The notes: a model not told the origin generated them from the sequence alone. Positions 24,238 to 33,569 are shown, counted from the first letter of the stretch. The stretch is 64,000 bases of DNA from Bacillus sp. OV322 (GCF_900112495.1 NZ_FOMA01000001.1:496001-560000); one strand, 5' to 3'. Program-made: numbers and translations.

Positions 24238-24750
24238 TTATGAAAAATCAGCAGCCGAAGATCTTTTTTCGTGTGATAAGTCCATTTTTATCTTGTTCAA
24301 TGCTGATTTTCTCCATGATTTAACGGCGCTGGCTGAGGAGCCTGTAATTTTTGCAATCTCCTGGATTGTAAGGTTATCTTTAAATGAAAGCAGAACCCAT
24401 GATGCCTGCTTTGCTGTAAGAGATTCGCAGTAGGTTAATAAAATCTCTTCTTCAAGCAGATGATCATGGAAAACTGCGCTAACTTCATTTAACAGTTCAG
24501 CGCTGGCAGGTGTAAAGCGGGAGTCAAACCTGGCCTCTTTTTTTAATTCATTAAGTATACGCCCTTTCACCATTGAATAAGCAAAGCTTAGGAAGGAGCC
24601 TTTTTCTGCAGAAAATTTTTCTTCTGCCTCCCATAATGCAATGAGGCCGATTTGGAAATAGTCTTCTTTATTTTTGTAGATGGATAACTGTCGGATAATG
24701 CTGTGAATCATTGGAGTATATTGGCTGCAAAGTGCTGTAAATTCATCCAT
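24238..24750 (-). CDS. Orphan sigma-70 family RNA polymerase sigma factor
   Basis: A 170-residue sigma factor with only regions 2 and 4. Region 2 spans about residues 5-75 (YTPMIHSIIRQL, YFQIGLIALWEAEEKF, GSFLSFAYSMVKGRILNELKK) and region 4 about 112-160 (LTAKQASWVLL, NLTIQEIAKITGSSASAVKSWRKSALNKI). It directs RNA polymerase to a special promoter set. The frame stays open to 25044, but the extension has no ribosome site; AAAAGG precedes 24750. No anti-sigma gene is adjacent on either side, so its control is not obvious. It resembles SigH- or ECF-like alternative sigma factors, but I cannot assign a named one. Confidence 0.82.
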   Translation of the reverse strand: MDEFTALCSQYTPMIHSIIRQLSIYKNKEDYFQIGLIALWEAEEKFSAEKGSFLSFAYSMVKGRILNELKKEARFDSRFTPASAELLNEVSAVFHDHLLEEEILLTYCESLTAKQASWVLLSFKDNLTIQEIAKITGSSASAVKSWRKSALNKIKMDLSHEKRSSAADFS

Positions 24751-25144
24751 ATTTTCGCCTTTTTGAAGAGTGCACTCTTCGGTTATTCCCGGGTGAAATA
24801 ACTTTATTATGTTTTCCCGGCAATGGCTAAAAGGTAAAAAGGATAAATAGACAGCGTTATGGGGTGAAAATAGACAAAACATTCGTGTTAAATAACTAAT
24901 TGCTGGGTGAAAGGAGAAGAAAGCAAGTTTTTTAATGGAATTCTGATAATTGTGATTATTTGTCATTCCATAGGCTCTGCTAAACGTTTTTGTTGATATT
25001 TCATCAAAAGAAAGAACCCATTTATGAGTTCTTCTTGTAGGCATCTTCTTAAGCTACAACACCCTGTAGTTTATGTACATTTCTTCACAAACTAAAGTGA
25101 AAAAAAGACAGCGTCTTTTCCCCTTAATTAACTTTGGGCTCAGT
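24751..25144. other. Spacer upstream of the sigma factor gene
   Basis: AT-rich, with the hydrolase terminator at 25100-25119. An open frame on the minus strand merely extends the sigma gene upstream and shows no protein-like features. No promoter is clear enough to call. Confidence 0.4.
25100..25119 (-). terminator. Hydrolase terminator
   Basis: AAAAGAC / GTCTTTT short stem with a T-run on the minus strand, 26 bases after the hydrolase stop. Confidence 0.6.
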
Positions 25145-25996
25145 TCAACAATTTAATGTTAATCTATTGAAAAAAGAAACCATTTCATCAAATTTATTTT
25201 TCTGCTCTAAAAATGGAGAGTGATTACTTTCTTCAAAAATATACAATCTTGAGTTTCTTAATCCTTCGTTGATTTCTTCAGAAAAAACCAAAGGGCATTG
25301 TGCATCGTATTTTCCGCAGAAAACAATCGTAGGGATTGTTACATTTGTCAGCTTGCTTTGGATGTCAAAATTGGGTAGGTCTTTAAACGAATAGTAGTCT
25401 AATCTCTTTTGCACAACTTTCCCACTACTCGGTTTTGAGAAGTATTCATCCCATCTTTCAGGACTATGTAATGACATACTTGTCCATTCCCTACTAGCTT
25501 CTCTTCTCTCTTCTTTAGTTGAAGTTGAAGATTTTAATATTGAGAAAATCTCCTTTAATTGTTTATTTAAAGGACATTTAGGACAATACATACTTCCTTC
25601 ATGTTCCATATACTGCTTAGAAGATGCTGCACCTCCAATTAATAACTTTTCAAGAGAATTTTGGCACATTACAGCATAAACTAATCCTAACATTCCCCCA
25701 GTTGAATGTCCTGCAAAACTCCATTGTTTATAATTTAGTGCTTCTCTAATTGCCTCCAAATCTTTTACACTTTCACTCATACTTAGTTCGTCGTCATAAG
25801 AAACTTTATTAGAGTTACCAGCTTCCTTTAAATTAATCAAATACACTTTAAAATGCTTTACAAAGGAATCTGCAAAATAGTTACCTAATTCATTAAACTC
25901 ACTATACAAATGGGTAATACAAAGAGCTTCTCCACTTCCTTGAGTAAAGAATTCAAATTCTCCTCTAGATGTCTGTACGAAATTTTTCTCCCACAT
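25145..25996 (-). CDS. Alpha/beta-fold hydrolase
   Basis: A 283-residue alpha/beta hydrolase. The nucleophile elbow is GHSTGG, the acid is probably the Asp of CGKYDAQCP and the base the His of ESNHSPF, giving a complete triad. A Cys-rich insert (YCPKCPLN) sits in the cap region. The substrate is unknown. AAGGGGG six bases before the ATG at 25996 sets the start; the frame is open seven codons further. The coding sequence is visibly more AT-rich than its neighbours, with many AAA, TTA and ATT codons, which suggests recent acquisition. It is not part of the conserved ykvS-ptsH order. Confidence 0.85.
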   Translation of the reverse strand: MWEKNFVQTSRGEFEFFTQGSGEALCITHLYSEFNELGNYFADSFVKHFKVYLINLKEAGNSNKVSYDDELSMSESVKDLEAIREALNYKQWSFAGHSTGGMLGLVYAVMCQNSLEKLLIGGAASSKQYMEHEGSMYCPKCPLNKQLKEIFSILKSSTSTKEERREASREWTSMSLHSPERWDEYFSKPSSGKVVQKRLDYYSFKDLPNFDIQSKLTNVTIPTIVFCGKYDAQCPLVFSEEINEGLRNSRLYIFEESNHSPFLEQKNKFDEMVSFFNRLTLNC

Positions 25997-26131
25997 AATT
26001 AACCCCCTTGAACTCATAAAATATGATTTGAATAGTTTCTATAATTTGTATGGAAATCCTCTTTGTTCTTCAACTATCCTGCCCTTTAGCAGAAGAAAAT
26101 CAACTACATACATTAACTGTGCGATTCCATT

Positions 26132-26170
26132 AAAAAAGAGCCAGGTTTATCTCTTTCATAAACGGCTCTT
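26132..26170 (-). terminator. PilZ gene terminator
   Basis: AAGAGCC..GTTTAT / ATAAAC..GGCTCTT stem with a minus-strand run of six T. The stop codon of the PilZ gene lies inside the stem. Confidence 0.75.
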
Positions 26171-26518
26171 ACGGAATTTTTTTAATTCCTGAATGATCAT
26201 ATCTTTTTTCTCTGCGTCTTCGGCAATATCGAAACCATAATGATAGTGATTCAATTTTTTTTGCTTCCAAATGATGCTGCCTGGAAGAATTAGTTCATTT
26301 TCTTCATTCAATGTAAATGAAAGGGAAAACGCTGTGTCCTGATTAACGGGCAGCTCCAGATGTGATTGAAACTTAACTCCGCCCGGACTGAGATCCAGAA
26401 TTTCCATTTTCCCCATCTTGCTCATGCCTTGGAGTCCATTCATCCTAGTTATGGTAAAGTGACCCGGAAAAGGGGGATTGAAGTTAAAACGGAAGGATTC
26501 TTCTCTATTATATTTCAT
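26156..26518 (-). CDS. PilZ-domain protein
   Basis: A 120-residue single-domain protein. The PilZ signature is present as an N-terminal arginine cluster (NREESFRFNF) and DLSPGGVKF in the first strand pair, matching the [D/N]-x-S-x-x-G motif. PilZ domains bind cyclic di-GMP and alter motility, adhesion or polymer export. The arginine spacing is REESFR rather than a strict RxxxR, so ligand binding needs testing. The c-di-GMP receptor YkuI is encoded about 14 kb downstream. It is a single gene upstream of ptsH, transcribed away from it. Confidence 0.75.
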   Translation of the reverse strand: MKYNREESFRFNFNPPFPGHFTITRMNGLQGMSKMGKMEILDLSPGGVKFQSHLELPVNQDTAFSLSFTLNEENELILPGSIIWKQKKLNHYHYGFDIAEDAEKKDMIIQELKKFRKSRL

Positions 26519-27066
26519 GGTACACCTCCAGATATCGTCAGGCCAGGGGCAGCCTGATCAATTTCCATATCCCCCGAAAGGCTGTGTGTTTGGGAATAGT
26601 GAAACTGATATATGTAAAATTATAGTAACTTATTGAAAAGGGAAAGTGAATAATAAAGCGGTATATTTTTTCTTTTCTAAAATGTCACACTATGCTGCCG
26701 CTCTATTTCCGCCAAAGATGACCTTTTTTAATATTATAAACGACTTCCTGAGGGTTTTCTGAATTATCTTATGATTGATTTTTGCTGCAAATTAGTTGAT
26801 TTTAGGTTGAATATTGTGTACTCTTTTTATCATGAAAAGTGAGCCTAATGATTGTATGAAAGCCAAAGGAATGCTATTCTGATGAATGATAAGTATTATT
26901 TTATAGTTCCGCAAACTATGGAAATGCTTTCATTTCCATAGGCACACTTGTTTACTTTATAACATAGAATTTCTAATGGCGGGAAAGCTGTAAATAACAG
27001 AAATTCATGTTGTTCAGTAAATGAAACATTTATTAAACCATACAAATAAAAGGGAGATTGATTAGA
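26519..27066. other. Long divergent spacer upstream of ptsH
   Basis: These 548 bases are AT-rich and hold no credible gene. They contain a cre-like palindrome (26918-26933) and the ribosome site AAAGGGAG. No RAT/GlcT antiterminator hairpin is recognisable, and the glcT-ptsG genes that precede ptsH in B. subtilis are missing. Confidence 0.5.
26918..26933 (+). promoter_or_regulatory. Candidate cre site upstream of ptsH
   Basis: ATGGAAATGCTTTCAT matches the CcpA consensus WTGNNARCGNWWWCAW except for T in place of the core C. It is embedded in a larger GGAAATG/CATTTCC palindrome, 134 bases before ptsH. Confidence 0.45.
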
Positions 27067-27333
27067 ATGGTAGAAAAAACATTTCATGTAATTGCAGAAA
27101 CAGGTATTCATGCACGCCCGGCAACTTTGCTGGTACAGGCAGCAGGCAAATATGATTCTGAAATCCACCTTGAGTATAAAGGCAAAAAAGTAAACCTTAA
27201 ATCCATCATGGGTGTTATGTCCCTTGGTGTAGGCAAAGATTCTGACATCACAATTTCAGCAGAAGGCAGCGACGAACAGGATGCACTAAATACTCTTGAA
27301 GAAACATTGAAAAAAGAAGGTTTGGCTGAATAA
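27067..27333 (+). CDS. ptsH: Phosphocarrier protein HPr
   Basis: An 88-residue phosphocarrier of the PEP:sugar phosphotransferase system. The histidine phosphorylated by enzyme I is in [11 protein letters not shown] (His-15), and the regulatory serine phosphorylated by HPr kinase is in [11 protein letters not shown] (Ser-46), so the protein can act in both transport and CcpA-mediated repression. The open frame begins nine bases earlier at TTG, but ATG 27067 gives the standard N-terminus and better spacing from GGGAG. It overlaps ptsI by one base. The operon lacks ptsG. Confidence 0.97.
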   Translation: MVEKTFHVIAETGIHARPATLLVQAAGKYDSEIHLEYKGKKVNLKSIMGVMSLGVGKDSDITISAEGSDEQDALNTLEETLKKEGLAE

Positions 27334-29051
27334 TGTCAACACTATTGAATGGCATAGCCGCATCAAACGGCATTGCTATCGCTAAAGCCTATCGATTAAT
27401 TGAGCCCGATCTTACCGTGAAAAAGCAATCAATCGATAGTGCAGATGAAGAAGTAAGCCGTTTCAGAACTGCTGTTGAAACCTCAAAAACAGAATTGCAA
27501 AGCATCCGTGACAAAGCTGAAATTGACTTAGGAGCAGACAAAGCTGCCATTTTTGATGCGCATCTGCTTGTGGTTGGCGATCCGGAGCTTATTTCTCCAA
27601 TCGAAGATAAAATTAAGAGTGAGAACATAAATGCAGAGTTTGCTTTAAAAGAAACGGCTGATATGTTCGTAACGATGTTCGAACAAATGGATAATGAGTA
27701 CATGAGAGAACGTGCTGCAGATATCCGCGATGTTACAAAGCGGATTCTTTCACATCTACTTCAAGTCCAAATTCCGAACCCAAGCATGATCCAGGAAGAA
27801 GTTATCGTCATTGCTAAAGATTTGACTCCATCCGATACTGCGCAATTAAACCGCCAATATGTGAAGGCTTTTACAACGGATATCGGCGGCAGGACTTCCC
27901 ATTCTGCCATTATGGCACGTTCCATGGAAATTCCGGCAGTAGTAGGCACAAAAGAAGCAACGGATATTATCCAAAATGGAGACCTGATCATTGTTGACGG
28001 CTTGAATGGCGAAGTACATATCAATCCGACTCCAGAACTAGTTAAAAGATATGAATCCGAAATGGAAGCATATGAAAAGCAGAAGGCTGAATTGGCAAAA
28101 CTGGTGAATGAAAAAACAGTTTCTGCTGATGGGCACCATGTTGAGCTAGTGGCAAACATTGGAACACCTAAGGATTTAACCGGCGTTGTAAACAATGGCG
28201 GAGAAGGTGTTGGCTTATACCGGACTGAATTCTTATATATGGGCAGAGACCAAATGCCAACTGAAGAAGAACAGTTTGAAGCATACAAAGCTGTGCTTGA
28301 AGGTATGGACGGAAAGCCAGTTGTCGTCCGTACACTGGATATCGGCGGCGATAAGGAACTTCCATACCTGAATCTTCCTAAAGAAATGAATCCATTCCTT
28401 GGGTACCGGGCCATACGTCTGTGCCTGGACGAACAGGAGATTTTCCGGATTCAGCTTCGTGCATTGCTCCGTGCTAGCCAGTTCGGCAACCTGAAGATCA
28501 TGTTCCCGATGATTGCCACTCTTGGTGAGTTCCGCGATGCAAAAGCCATCCTTGAAGAAGAAAAACAAAAGCTTAAAGACAGCGGTGTAAAGGTATCCGA
28601 AACAATTGAAGTCGGAATCATGGTGGAAATTCCATCGACAGCTGTTATGGCTGACACCTTTGCAAAAGAAGTTGACTTTTTCAGCATCGGAACAAATGAC
28701 CTGATTCAGTATACTATGGCTGCAGACCGTATGAATGAACAAGTTTCTTATTTGTATCAGCCGTACAACCCGGCAATTTTGCGCCTTGTTAAAATGGTTA
28801 TCGATGCTGCCCATAAAGAAGGAAAGTGGGCAGGGATGTGCGGAGAAATGGCTGGAGATGAAATTGCAATTCCAGTATTGCTTGGTTTAGGGCTGGATGA
28901 GTTCTCTATGAGTGCAACTTCCATTCTTAAAGCAAGGTCATTGATCTCCAAGCTTAACAAGTCAGATATGGAAAAACTTGCACAATCTGTTCTTGGCATG
29001 GATACAAATGACAGCGTTAAAGCTGCAGTAACTGAAGCTGTAACACAATAA
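27333..29051 (+). CDS. ptsI: PTS enzyme I (phosphoenolpyruvate-protein phosphotransferase)
   Basis: A 572-residue cytosolic enzyme that moves phosphate from phosphoenolpyruvate to HPr. The phospho-His lies in [12 protein letters not shown] (about residue 190). The C-terminal PEP-binding barrel shows [24 protein letters not shown], the IGTNDLIQY loop and the catalytic Cys in [11 protein letters not shown]. Length is standard. Its ATG overlaps the ptsH stop (TAATG). The hairpin at 29242-29279 probably ends the transcript. Confidence 0.98.
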   Translation: MSTLLNGIAASNGIAIAKAYRLIEPDLTVKKQSIDSADEEVSRFRTAVETSKTELQSIRDKAEIDLGADKAAIFDAHLLVVGDPELISPIEDKIKSENINAEFALKETADMFVTMFEQMDNEYMRERAADIRDVTKRILSHLLQVQIPNPSMIQEEVIVIAKDLTPSDTAQLNRQYVKAFTTDIGGRTSHSAIMARSMEIPAVVGTKEATDIIQNGDLIIVDGLNGEVHINPTPELVKRYESEMEAYEKQKAELAKLVNEKTVSADGHHVELVANIGTPKDLTGVVNNGGEGVGLYRTEFLYMGRDQMPTEEEQFEAYKAVLEGMDGKPVVVRTLDIGGDKELPYLNLPKEMNPFLGYRAIRLCLDEQEIFRIQLRALLRASQFGNLKIMFPMIATLGEFRDAKAILEEEKQKLKDSGVKVSETIEVGIMVEIPSTAVMADTFAKEVDFFSIGTNDLIQYTMAADRMNEQVSYLYQPYNPAILRLVKMVIDAAHKEGKWAGMCGEMAGDEIAIPVLLGLGLDEFSMSATSILKARSLISKLNKSDMEKLAQSVLGMDTNDSVKAAVTEAVTQ

Positions 29052-29369
29052 TGCCGATTTGGACTTGCTGTAAAAAAGCAGCGGGTCATGGATCCCCGGG
29101 AAAATTGAGCACAAAAAGGATAAATTAAACCTTAAAATTTTTTAAATAAATGTTTATCCTTTCCTAAAAAGGGTATATAAAGAGCAAGCACAGTTGTTAA
29201 GCTAACATTAAGCAGCTGACATTCTCATTTCCCCCTTTTTAAACCGATGGAGTTATATCTCCATCGGTTCTTTTTTTTTAAACAGAGAAGTGCAGATTTT
29301 TCACTGCAGACAAAATAAGAAGTATAATAATAAAGAAAAATTCAAATTTCTGAAAGGGGAGGATGAAAG
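29052..29369. other. Spacer after ptsI
   Basis: About 190 bases without a gene lie between ptsI and the terminator, then the SDR gene begins with AAAGGGGAGG. The stretch is long enough to host a small RNA ending at the terminator. Confidence 0.4.
29242..29279 (+). terminator. Strong terminator after ptsI
   Basis: AACCGATGGAG / CTCCATCGGTT stem with a six-base loop, followed by CTTTTTTTTT. Confidence 0.92.
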
Positions 29370-30155
29370 ATGGATTTACAAGTAACTAATAAAACTGCTC
29401 TTGTTGTAGCTTCAAGCCAGGGGCTGGGAAAGGCAATTGCGGAGGAACTGCTAAAAGAGGGAGCAAATGTGATGCTGACAGGCAGAAATGGCGAGAAACT
29501 TGCCAGGCTTGCTGAAGATCTCAATAGGCTGGGATATGGCAGGGCAGCTTATATTAAAACTGACATCACCAAAGCTGAAGATATCAGCGCTATGGTGAAG
29601 GCTGCTGTAACTGAGTTCGGAGGATTGGATATTTTGGTAAATAATGCCGGAGGCCCTCCCGCAGGATCGTTTGAAGAGTTATCAGATGAAGACTGGCAGA
29701 ATGCGTTCGAGCTGAATTTATTGAGTTACATACGGATCATTAGGGAGAGTCTGCCGCACCTGAAAAGGAATGGCGGAAAAATTGTCAATATAGCTTCATC
29801 TTCCATCAAGGAACCCCTGCAGGGAATGGCTTTGTCGAATACCTTCCGAACAGGAATTGTGGGCTTGGCCAAGACTCTGGCAGCAGAGCTTGCACCACAT
29901 GATATCCTTATCAACACTGTCGGTCCGGGAAGGATTGCGACAGACCGGGTTGCTCAGCTTGATAAAATCAATGGAGATAAAAAGGGAATCAGCGCTGAAG
30001 AAATGAAACAAACCATGTTATCCTCCATTCCGCTGGGACGCTACGGGGAGCCGGAGGAGTTCGCGAGGTTTGCTGCTTTCTTAGTATCAGGAGCAAATAC
30101 CTATATGACCGGACAGGCATTCTTAGTGGATGGCGGCATGGTGAAATCGATTTAA
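29370..30155 (+). CDS. SDR family oxidoreductase with atypical active site
   Basis: A 261-residue Rossmann-fold protein of the short-chain dehydrogenase family. The cofactor glycines are in VVASSQGLGKAIAEE and the NNAGGP motif is present. Aligned by the GLAKTLAAEL helix, however, the usual catalytic Tyr and Lys of YxxxK are replaced by Ser and Arg (SNTFRTG), while the catalytic Ser region (NIASSSIKEP) remains. This variant SDR group is known in Bacillus and often labelled 3-oxoacyl-ACP reductase-like. AAAGGGGAGG precedes the ATG. The ykwC homologue follows 40 bases later, so the two are probably cotranscribed. Confidence 0.85.
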   Translation: MDLQVTNKTALVVASSQGLGKAIAEELLKEGANVMLTGRNGEKLARLAEDLNRLGYGRAAYIKTDITKAEDISAMVKAAVTEFGGLDILVNNAGGPPAGSFEELSDEDWQNAFELNLLSYIRIIRESLPHLKRNGGKIVNIASSSIKEPLQGMALSNTFRTGIVGLAKTLAAELAPHDILINTVGPGRIATDRVAQLDKINGDKKGISAEEMKQTMLSSIPLGRYGEPEEFARFAAFLVSGANTYMTGQAFLVDGGMVKSI

Positions 30156-30195
30156 CATCATGATAAATATAACGTTTGATATAGGAGCTGGCATT

Positions 30196-31074
30196 ATGGG
30201 TTTGGATAAAAAAATTACAGCAATAGGGTTTATTGGAACTGGAGTTATGGGGAAAAGCATGGCACGCCACTTGCTGGACGCAGGGTTTGAACTGTTCGTT
30301 TATAACCGGAGCAAGGAGAAAGCGGTGGAGCTTCTCGCAAAAGGCGCAAAATGGGCTGGGTCTCCAGGAGAACTTGCCCAAAAGGCAGAAGTGATTATTT
30401 CTATAGTAGGGTATCCTCAAGATGTAGAAGAGGTTTACTTAGGTAAAGACGGGGTCGTCGCAAATGCTAAAGAAGGCACTTATCTGATTGACATGACCAC
30501 TTCGACTCCATCGCTTGCTGAAAAGATTTATCATGCAGCAAAGAGTAAAGGGCTGAAAGCTCTGGATGCACCTGTTTCGGGAGGAGATATTGGGGCAAGG
30601 GATGCAAAATTGGCTATCATGGCTGGCGGTGATGAAGAAGACTTCAGGGAAATGAAGCAAATTTTTGATTTGCTTGGCACAAATGTTGTATATCAGGGAC
30701 CTGCGGGCTCAGGACAGCATACAAAAATGTGTAATCAGATTGCCATTGCTTCCAATATGATTGGAGTCACGGAAGCAATTGTTTATGCAAAAAAGGCAGG
30801 GCTTAATCCGGAAACTGTGTTAAAAAGCATTTCCACAGGAGCTGCCGGAAGCTGGTCATTGTCTAACCTTGCACCTAGAATGGTGAAGGGAGATTTTGAA
30901 CCTGGATTTTTCATTAAGCATTTTATTAAAGATATGAAAATCGCTTTAGAGGAAGCAAAAAGGATGGACATGGAAGTACCCGGTCTTTCTCTTGCAGAAT
31001 CACTTTATGAAAAGCTTTCTCGTGATGGTGAGGAAAACAGCGGAACACAGGCATTATATAAGTACTGGAAATGA
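30196..31074 (+). CDS. ykwC: Beta-hydroxyacid dehydrogenase YkwC
   Basis: A 292-residue NAD(P)-dependent dehydrogenase of the 3-hydroxyisobutyrate / beta-hydroxyacid family. The N-terminal Rossmann motif is GFIGTGVMGKSMA, the substrate loop DAPVSGGDIGAR, and the catalytic Lys is in SGQHTKMCNQIAI. C-terminal helices (FEPGFFIKHFIKDMKIALE) complete the family fold. The frame opens at 30160, but TAGGAG eight bases before the ATG at 30196 marks the start. The physiological substrate is unknown. It shares a bidirectional terminator with convergent patA. Confidence 0.9.
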   Translation: MGLDKKITAIGFIGTGVMGKSMARHLLDAGFELFVYNRSKEKAVELLAKGAKWAGSPGELAQKAEVIISIVGYPQDVEEVYLGKDGVVANAKEGTYLIDMTTSTPSLAEKIYHAAKSKGLKALDAPVSGGDIGARDAKLAIMAGGDEEDFREMKQIFDLLGTNVVYQGPAGSGQHTKMCNQIAIASNMIGVTEAIVYAKKAGLNPETVLKSISTGAAGSWSLSNLAPRMVKGDFEPGFFIKHFIKDMKIALEEAKRMDMEVPGLSLAESLYEKLSRDGEENSGTQALYKYWK

Positions 31075-31127
31075 ATTTTGAGGTAATTTTGTGCAAACTA
31101 AGGCAAAGCAGGGGGTTTGAATGAAAA

Positions 31128-31163
31128 GAAAAAGCATGCTGCCCATGGCAGTATGCTTTTTCT
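31128..31163. terminator. Bidirectional terminator (ykwC / patA)
   Basis: AAAAAGCATGCTGCC / GGCAGTATGCTTTTT stem with a CAT loop between the two convergent genes. Confidence 0.88.
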
Positions 31164-31193
31164 ATTATGAAGCTTGATTTCCTGCAGCTGGGC

Positions 31194-32339
31194 TTATTTC
31201 AAAAGGAAGTTTTCCATTCGGTCCAGAGCTGTTTTTAACGTTTCTAATGAATAAGCGAAGGATATGCGGAAATATCCTTCACCCATCGGAGAAAACGCAT
31301 CCCCGGGAACAACTGCGACTTTTGCTTTTTCAACAAGTTCAAGACAAAAAGCCAATGAAGTATCGTAATTTGCCGGGATTTTGACAAAAAAGTAAAAGGC
31401 ACCGTCTGGCTTAACGATTTCAAGATTCATGTCAACTAAACGCTGGAATACATATTCCCGTCTTTTAGAGTATTCTTCTTTCATAGGCAGTGCATCATTA
31501 TAGCCCTCTGTCAGTGCGGCAATCGCAGCTTTTTGGGAAACTGAAGATGCGCAGGCTACATTATATTGGTGGACCTTTAAGATATGCCGGCAAATGGAAG
31601 CAGGTGCGAATAAAAAGCCAATTCTCCAGCCTGTCATGGAATGGGATTTGGATAATCCATTAAGGAGAATGGTCTGATCCTTTAGGAACTCCGCGATTGA
31701 GGAGTGTTTTTGTTCATAAACCAGCTCACTGTATATTTCATCAGCCAGAATGAATATATCACGGCCTTTTACAAGTTCAGCGATGGATTGCAGTTCTTCC
31801 CTGCTTAACGTTACACCGGTTGGATTAGACGGGTAGGGAAGGACAATGCAGCGGGTGTTTTCTGTTATGTACGATTGGATGATTTCTGCAGTCAAACGAA
31901 AACCGCTGGACCTTGTATCTGCATATATGGGGCTTGCGCCGCACATTTTAATGAGGGGTTCATACCCAGGGTAAACAGGACCCGGGAGGATGACTTCACA
32001 TCCAGGGCTAAGAATTGTCCTGAAGGCAATGTCAATGGCTTCACTGGCACCGGCTGTGACAATGATTTCATCGTCTGCCTTGTACTTTAGCTGATATTTC
32101 TTTTGTACATATTGTGATGCGGCTTCTCTTAGTTCGATGAATCCGGCATTATGTGTATAAACAGTGTAATCCTGGTCGATGGCAAGCTTAGCGGCCTCTT
32201 TAATATGCGCCGGAGTCGGAAAGTCAGGCTGGCCAAGTGTCAATGAAAGAGTGCCTTCAATGTGGGCTACCATATTGTAAAATTTTCTGATTCCGGAAAT
32301 CTCTATTTCTTTGACAAGTGGATTGAGTAAATGTTCCAT
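31194..32339 (-). CDS. patA: N-acetyl-L,L-diaminopimelate aminotransferase PatA
   Basis: A 381-residue fold-type I aminotransferase for the acetylated branch of lysine/diaminopimelate synthesis. The PLP lysine is in NGLSKSHSMTGWRIGF, with PYPSNPTG and ADEIYSEL around it. It is nearly colinear with B. subtilis PatA (start MEHLLNP, then EIEISGIRKF). An in-frame ATG nine codons upstream exists, but AAGGAGG lies between the two, so 32339 is the start. Together with dapH and dapL about 17 kb downstream it supplies the wall cross-linking amino acid. The paralogue PatB-type function cannot be fully excluded. Confidence 0.9.
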   Translation of the reverse strand: MEHLLNPLVKEIEISGIRKFYNMVAHIEGTLSLTLGQPDFPTPAHIKEAAKLAIDQDYTVYTHNAGFIELREAASQYVQKKYQLKYKADDEIIVTAGASEAIDIAFRTILSPGCEVILPGPVYPGYEPLIKMCGASPIYADTRSSGFRLTAEIIQSYITENTRCIVLPYPSNPTGVTLSREELQSIAELVKGRDIFILADEIYSELVYEQKHSSIAEFLKDQTILLNGLSKSHSMTGWRIGFLFAPASICRHILKVHQYNVACASSVSQKAAIAALTEGYNDALPMKEEYSKRREYVFQRLVDMNLEIVKPDGAFYFFVKIPANYDTSLAFCLELVEKAKVAVVPGDAFSPMGEGYFRISFAYSLETLKTALDRMENFLLK

Positions 32340-32505
32340 AAGCAGTGGTGCCTCCTTTTCTTTCATTCATTTTATCATTTAACGGCAGCTGAATACCATT
32401 GATATATACACAGCTTTCCAGAAGGAATATTTTTGACTATAATGAAGTAGGCATTGGTATTGATACTTAGAGCATGAGCAAATTTTTTACTGAGGATATG
32501 ATATT

Positions 32506-33495
32506 GTGATACGAATATGCAGAATCGGAAATGATCATGAACCCCTTTTTGGGTCATCATTGGAAGATGTAAAAGATAATAATATTCAGTGGCATTGGGC
32601 GGATTTTTATAATCCTGATGAGCAGGAAATGAAAATGCTGACAGATTTCTATCATTTTCACCCTTTGGCCATTGAGGATTGTATGGATAATTTCAATCAG
32701 CGCCCAAAAATGGATTTTTACGAAGATTATCAGTTTCTGGTCATACATTCTCTTGAACAGAAGGAGCTTAGTGCAGTAGAATTGGATATGTTTGTCGGGG
32801 AAAATTTTATTGTAACGTTTCATAAGGAGCCTGTTCCGGAACTGGAAGCTACCTGGAAAAGCATGCAGGACAGCAAAAGTCTTAAAAGGGGCCCGTTTTT
32901 CTTGATGCATTCATTAATTGATAAAACGGTGGATGAATATTTTCCCCCTGTATATAAAATGGAAACAGAATTGAATGAAATTGAAGATAACACCAAGAAC
33001 GATACGGTCAGTGAACTGATGGATCAATTATTTGACCTCCGGGCAGATTTGTCAAAATTAAGAAAAACCATTTTGCCGATGAGGGATATGCTGTACAGGA
33101 TGACTCATTCTGAACGGCTAAGCTATTTGAAAGAACAGCATCTTTATTTTAATGATGTGCATGATCATCTGCTGAAGCTTGCTGAAATGCTTGAATCCTA
33201 CCGGGATTTTTCATCAGACATCAGAGACAGCTATTTGTCGCTGAACTCCAATAACATGAATACCACCATGATGACCTTGACCGTCATAACGACCATATTC
33301 ATGCCTCTGACATTCATTGCAGGAGTTTACGGAATGAATTTTAAAAATATGCCAGAGCTGGATTGGCATTATGGCTATTATCTCGTATGGGCCGTTATGC
33401 TTGGAATTGCGCTTTGCATGTTTTTGTACTTCGTAAAAAGAGGCTGGCTGGGATCTGGAAGAAGAAAAAGAAAAAAAGGTTTAAACAGAAGATGA
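32506..33495 (+). CDS. CorA-family magnesium transporter
   Basis: A 329-residue divalent-cation channel. The long N-terminal cytoplasmic domain (HPLAIEDCMDNFNQRPK near residue 50) leads into the extended helix and two C-terminal membrane segments. The selectivity motif GMN is in GVYGMNFKNMPE, and the tail is strongly basic. GTG at 32506 follows GAGG with about ten-base spacing. It transports Mg2+, possibly Co2+ or Ni2+, as a pentamer. It is inserted between patA and cheV relative to B. subtilis. Confidence 0.92.
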   Translation: MIRICRIGNDHEPLFGSSLEDVKDNNIQWHWADFYNPDEQEMKMLTDFYHFHPLAIEDCMDNFNQRPKMDFYEDYQFLVIHSLEQKELSAVELDMFVGENFIVTFHKEPVPELEATWKSMQDSKSLKRGPFFLMHSLIDKTVDEYFPPVYKMETELNEIEDNTKNDTVSELMDQLFDLRADLSKLRKTILPMRDMLYRMTHSERLSYLKEQHLYFNDVHDHLLKLAEMLESYRDFSSDIRDSYLSLNSNNMNTTMMTLTVITTIFMPLTFIAGVYGMNFKNMPELDWHYGYYLVWAVMLGIALCMFLYFVKRGWLGSGRRKRKKGLNRR

Positions 33496-33569
33496 TGCAG
33501 GATAAAAGCAGGTCAGAAGTTTAAAGGATTTTGTCACCTGTCACAAAGTTAAAATATGCATGACAAACA

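Noticed and set aside
27761-28414. Minus-strand frame of 217 codons inside ptsI
   Set aside because: Antisense shadow of the strongly biased ptsI codons; no start signal and no recognisable motif.
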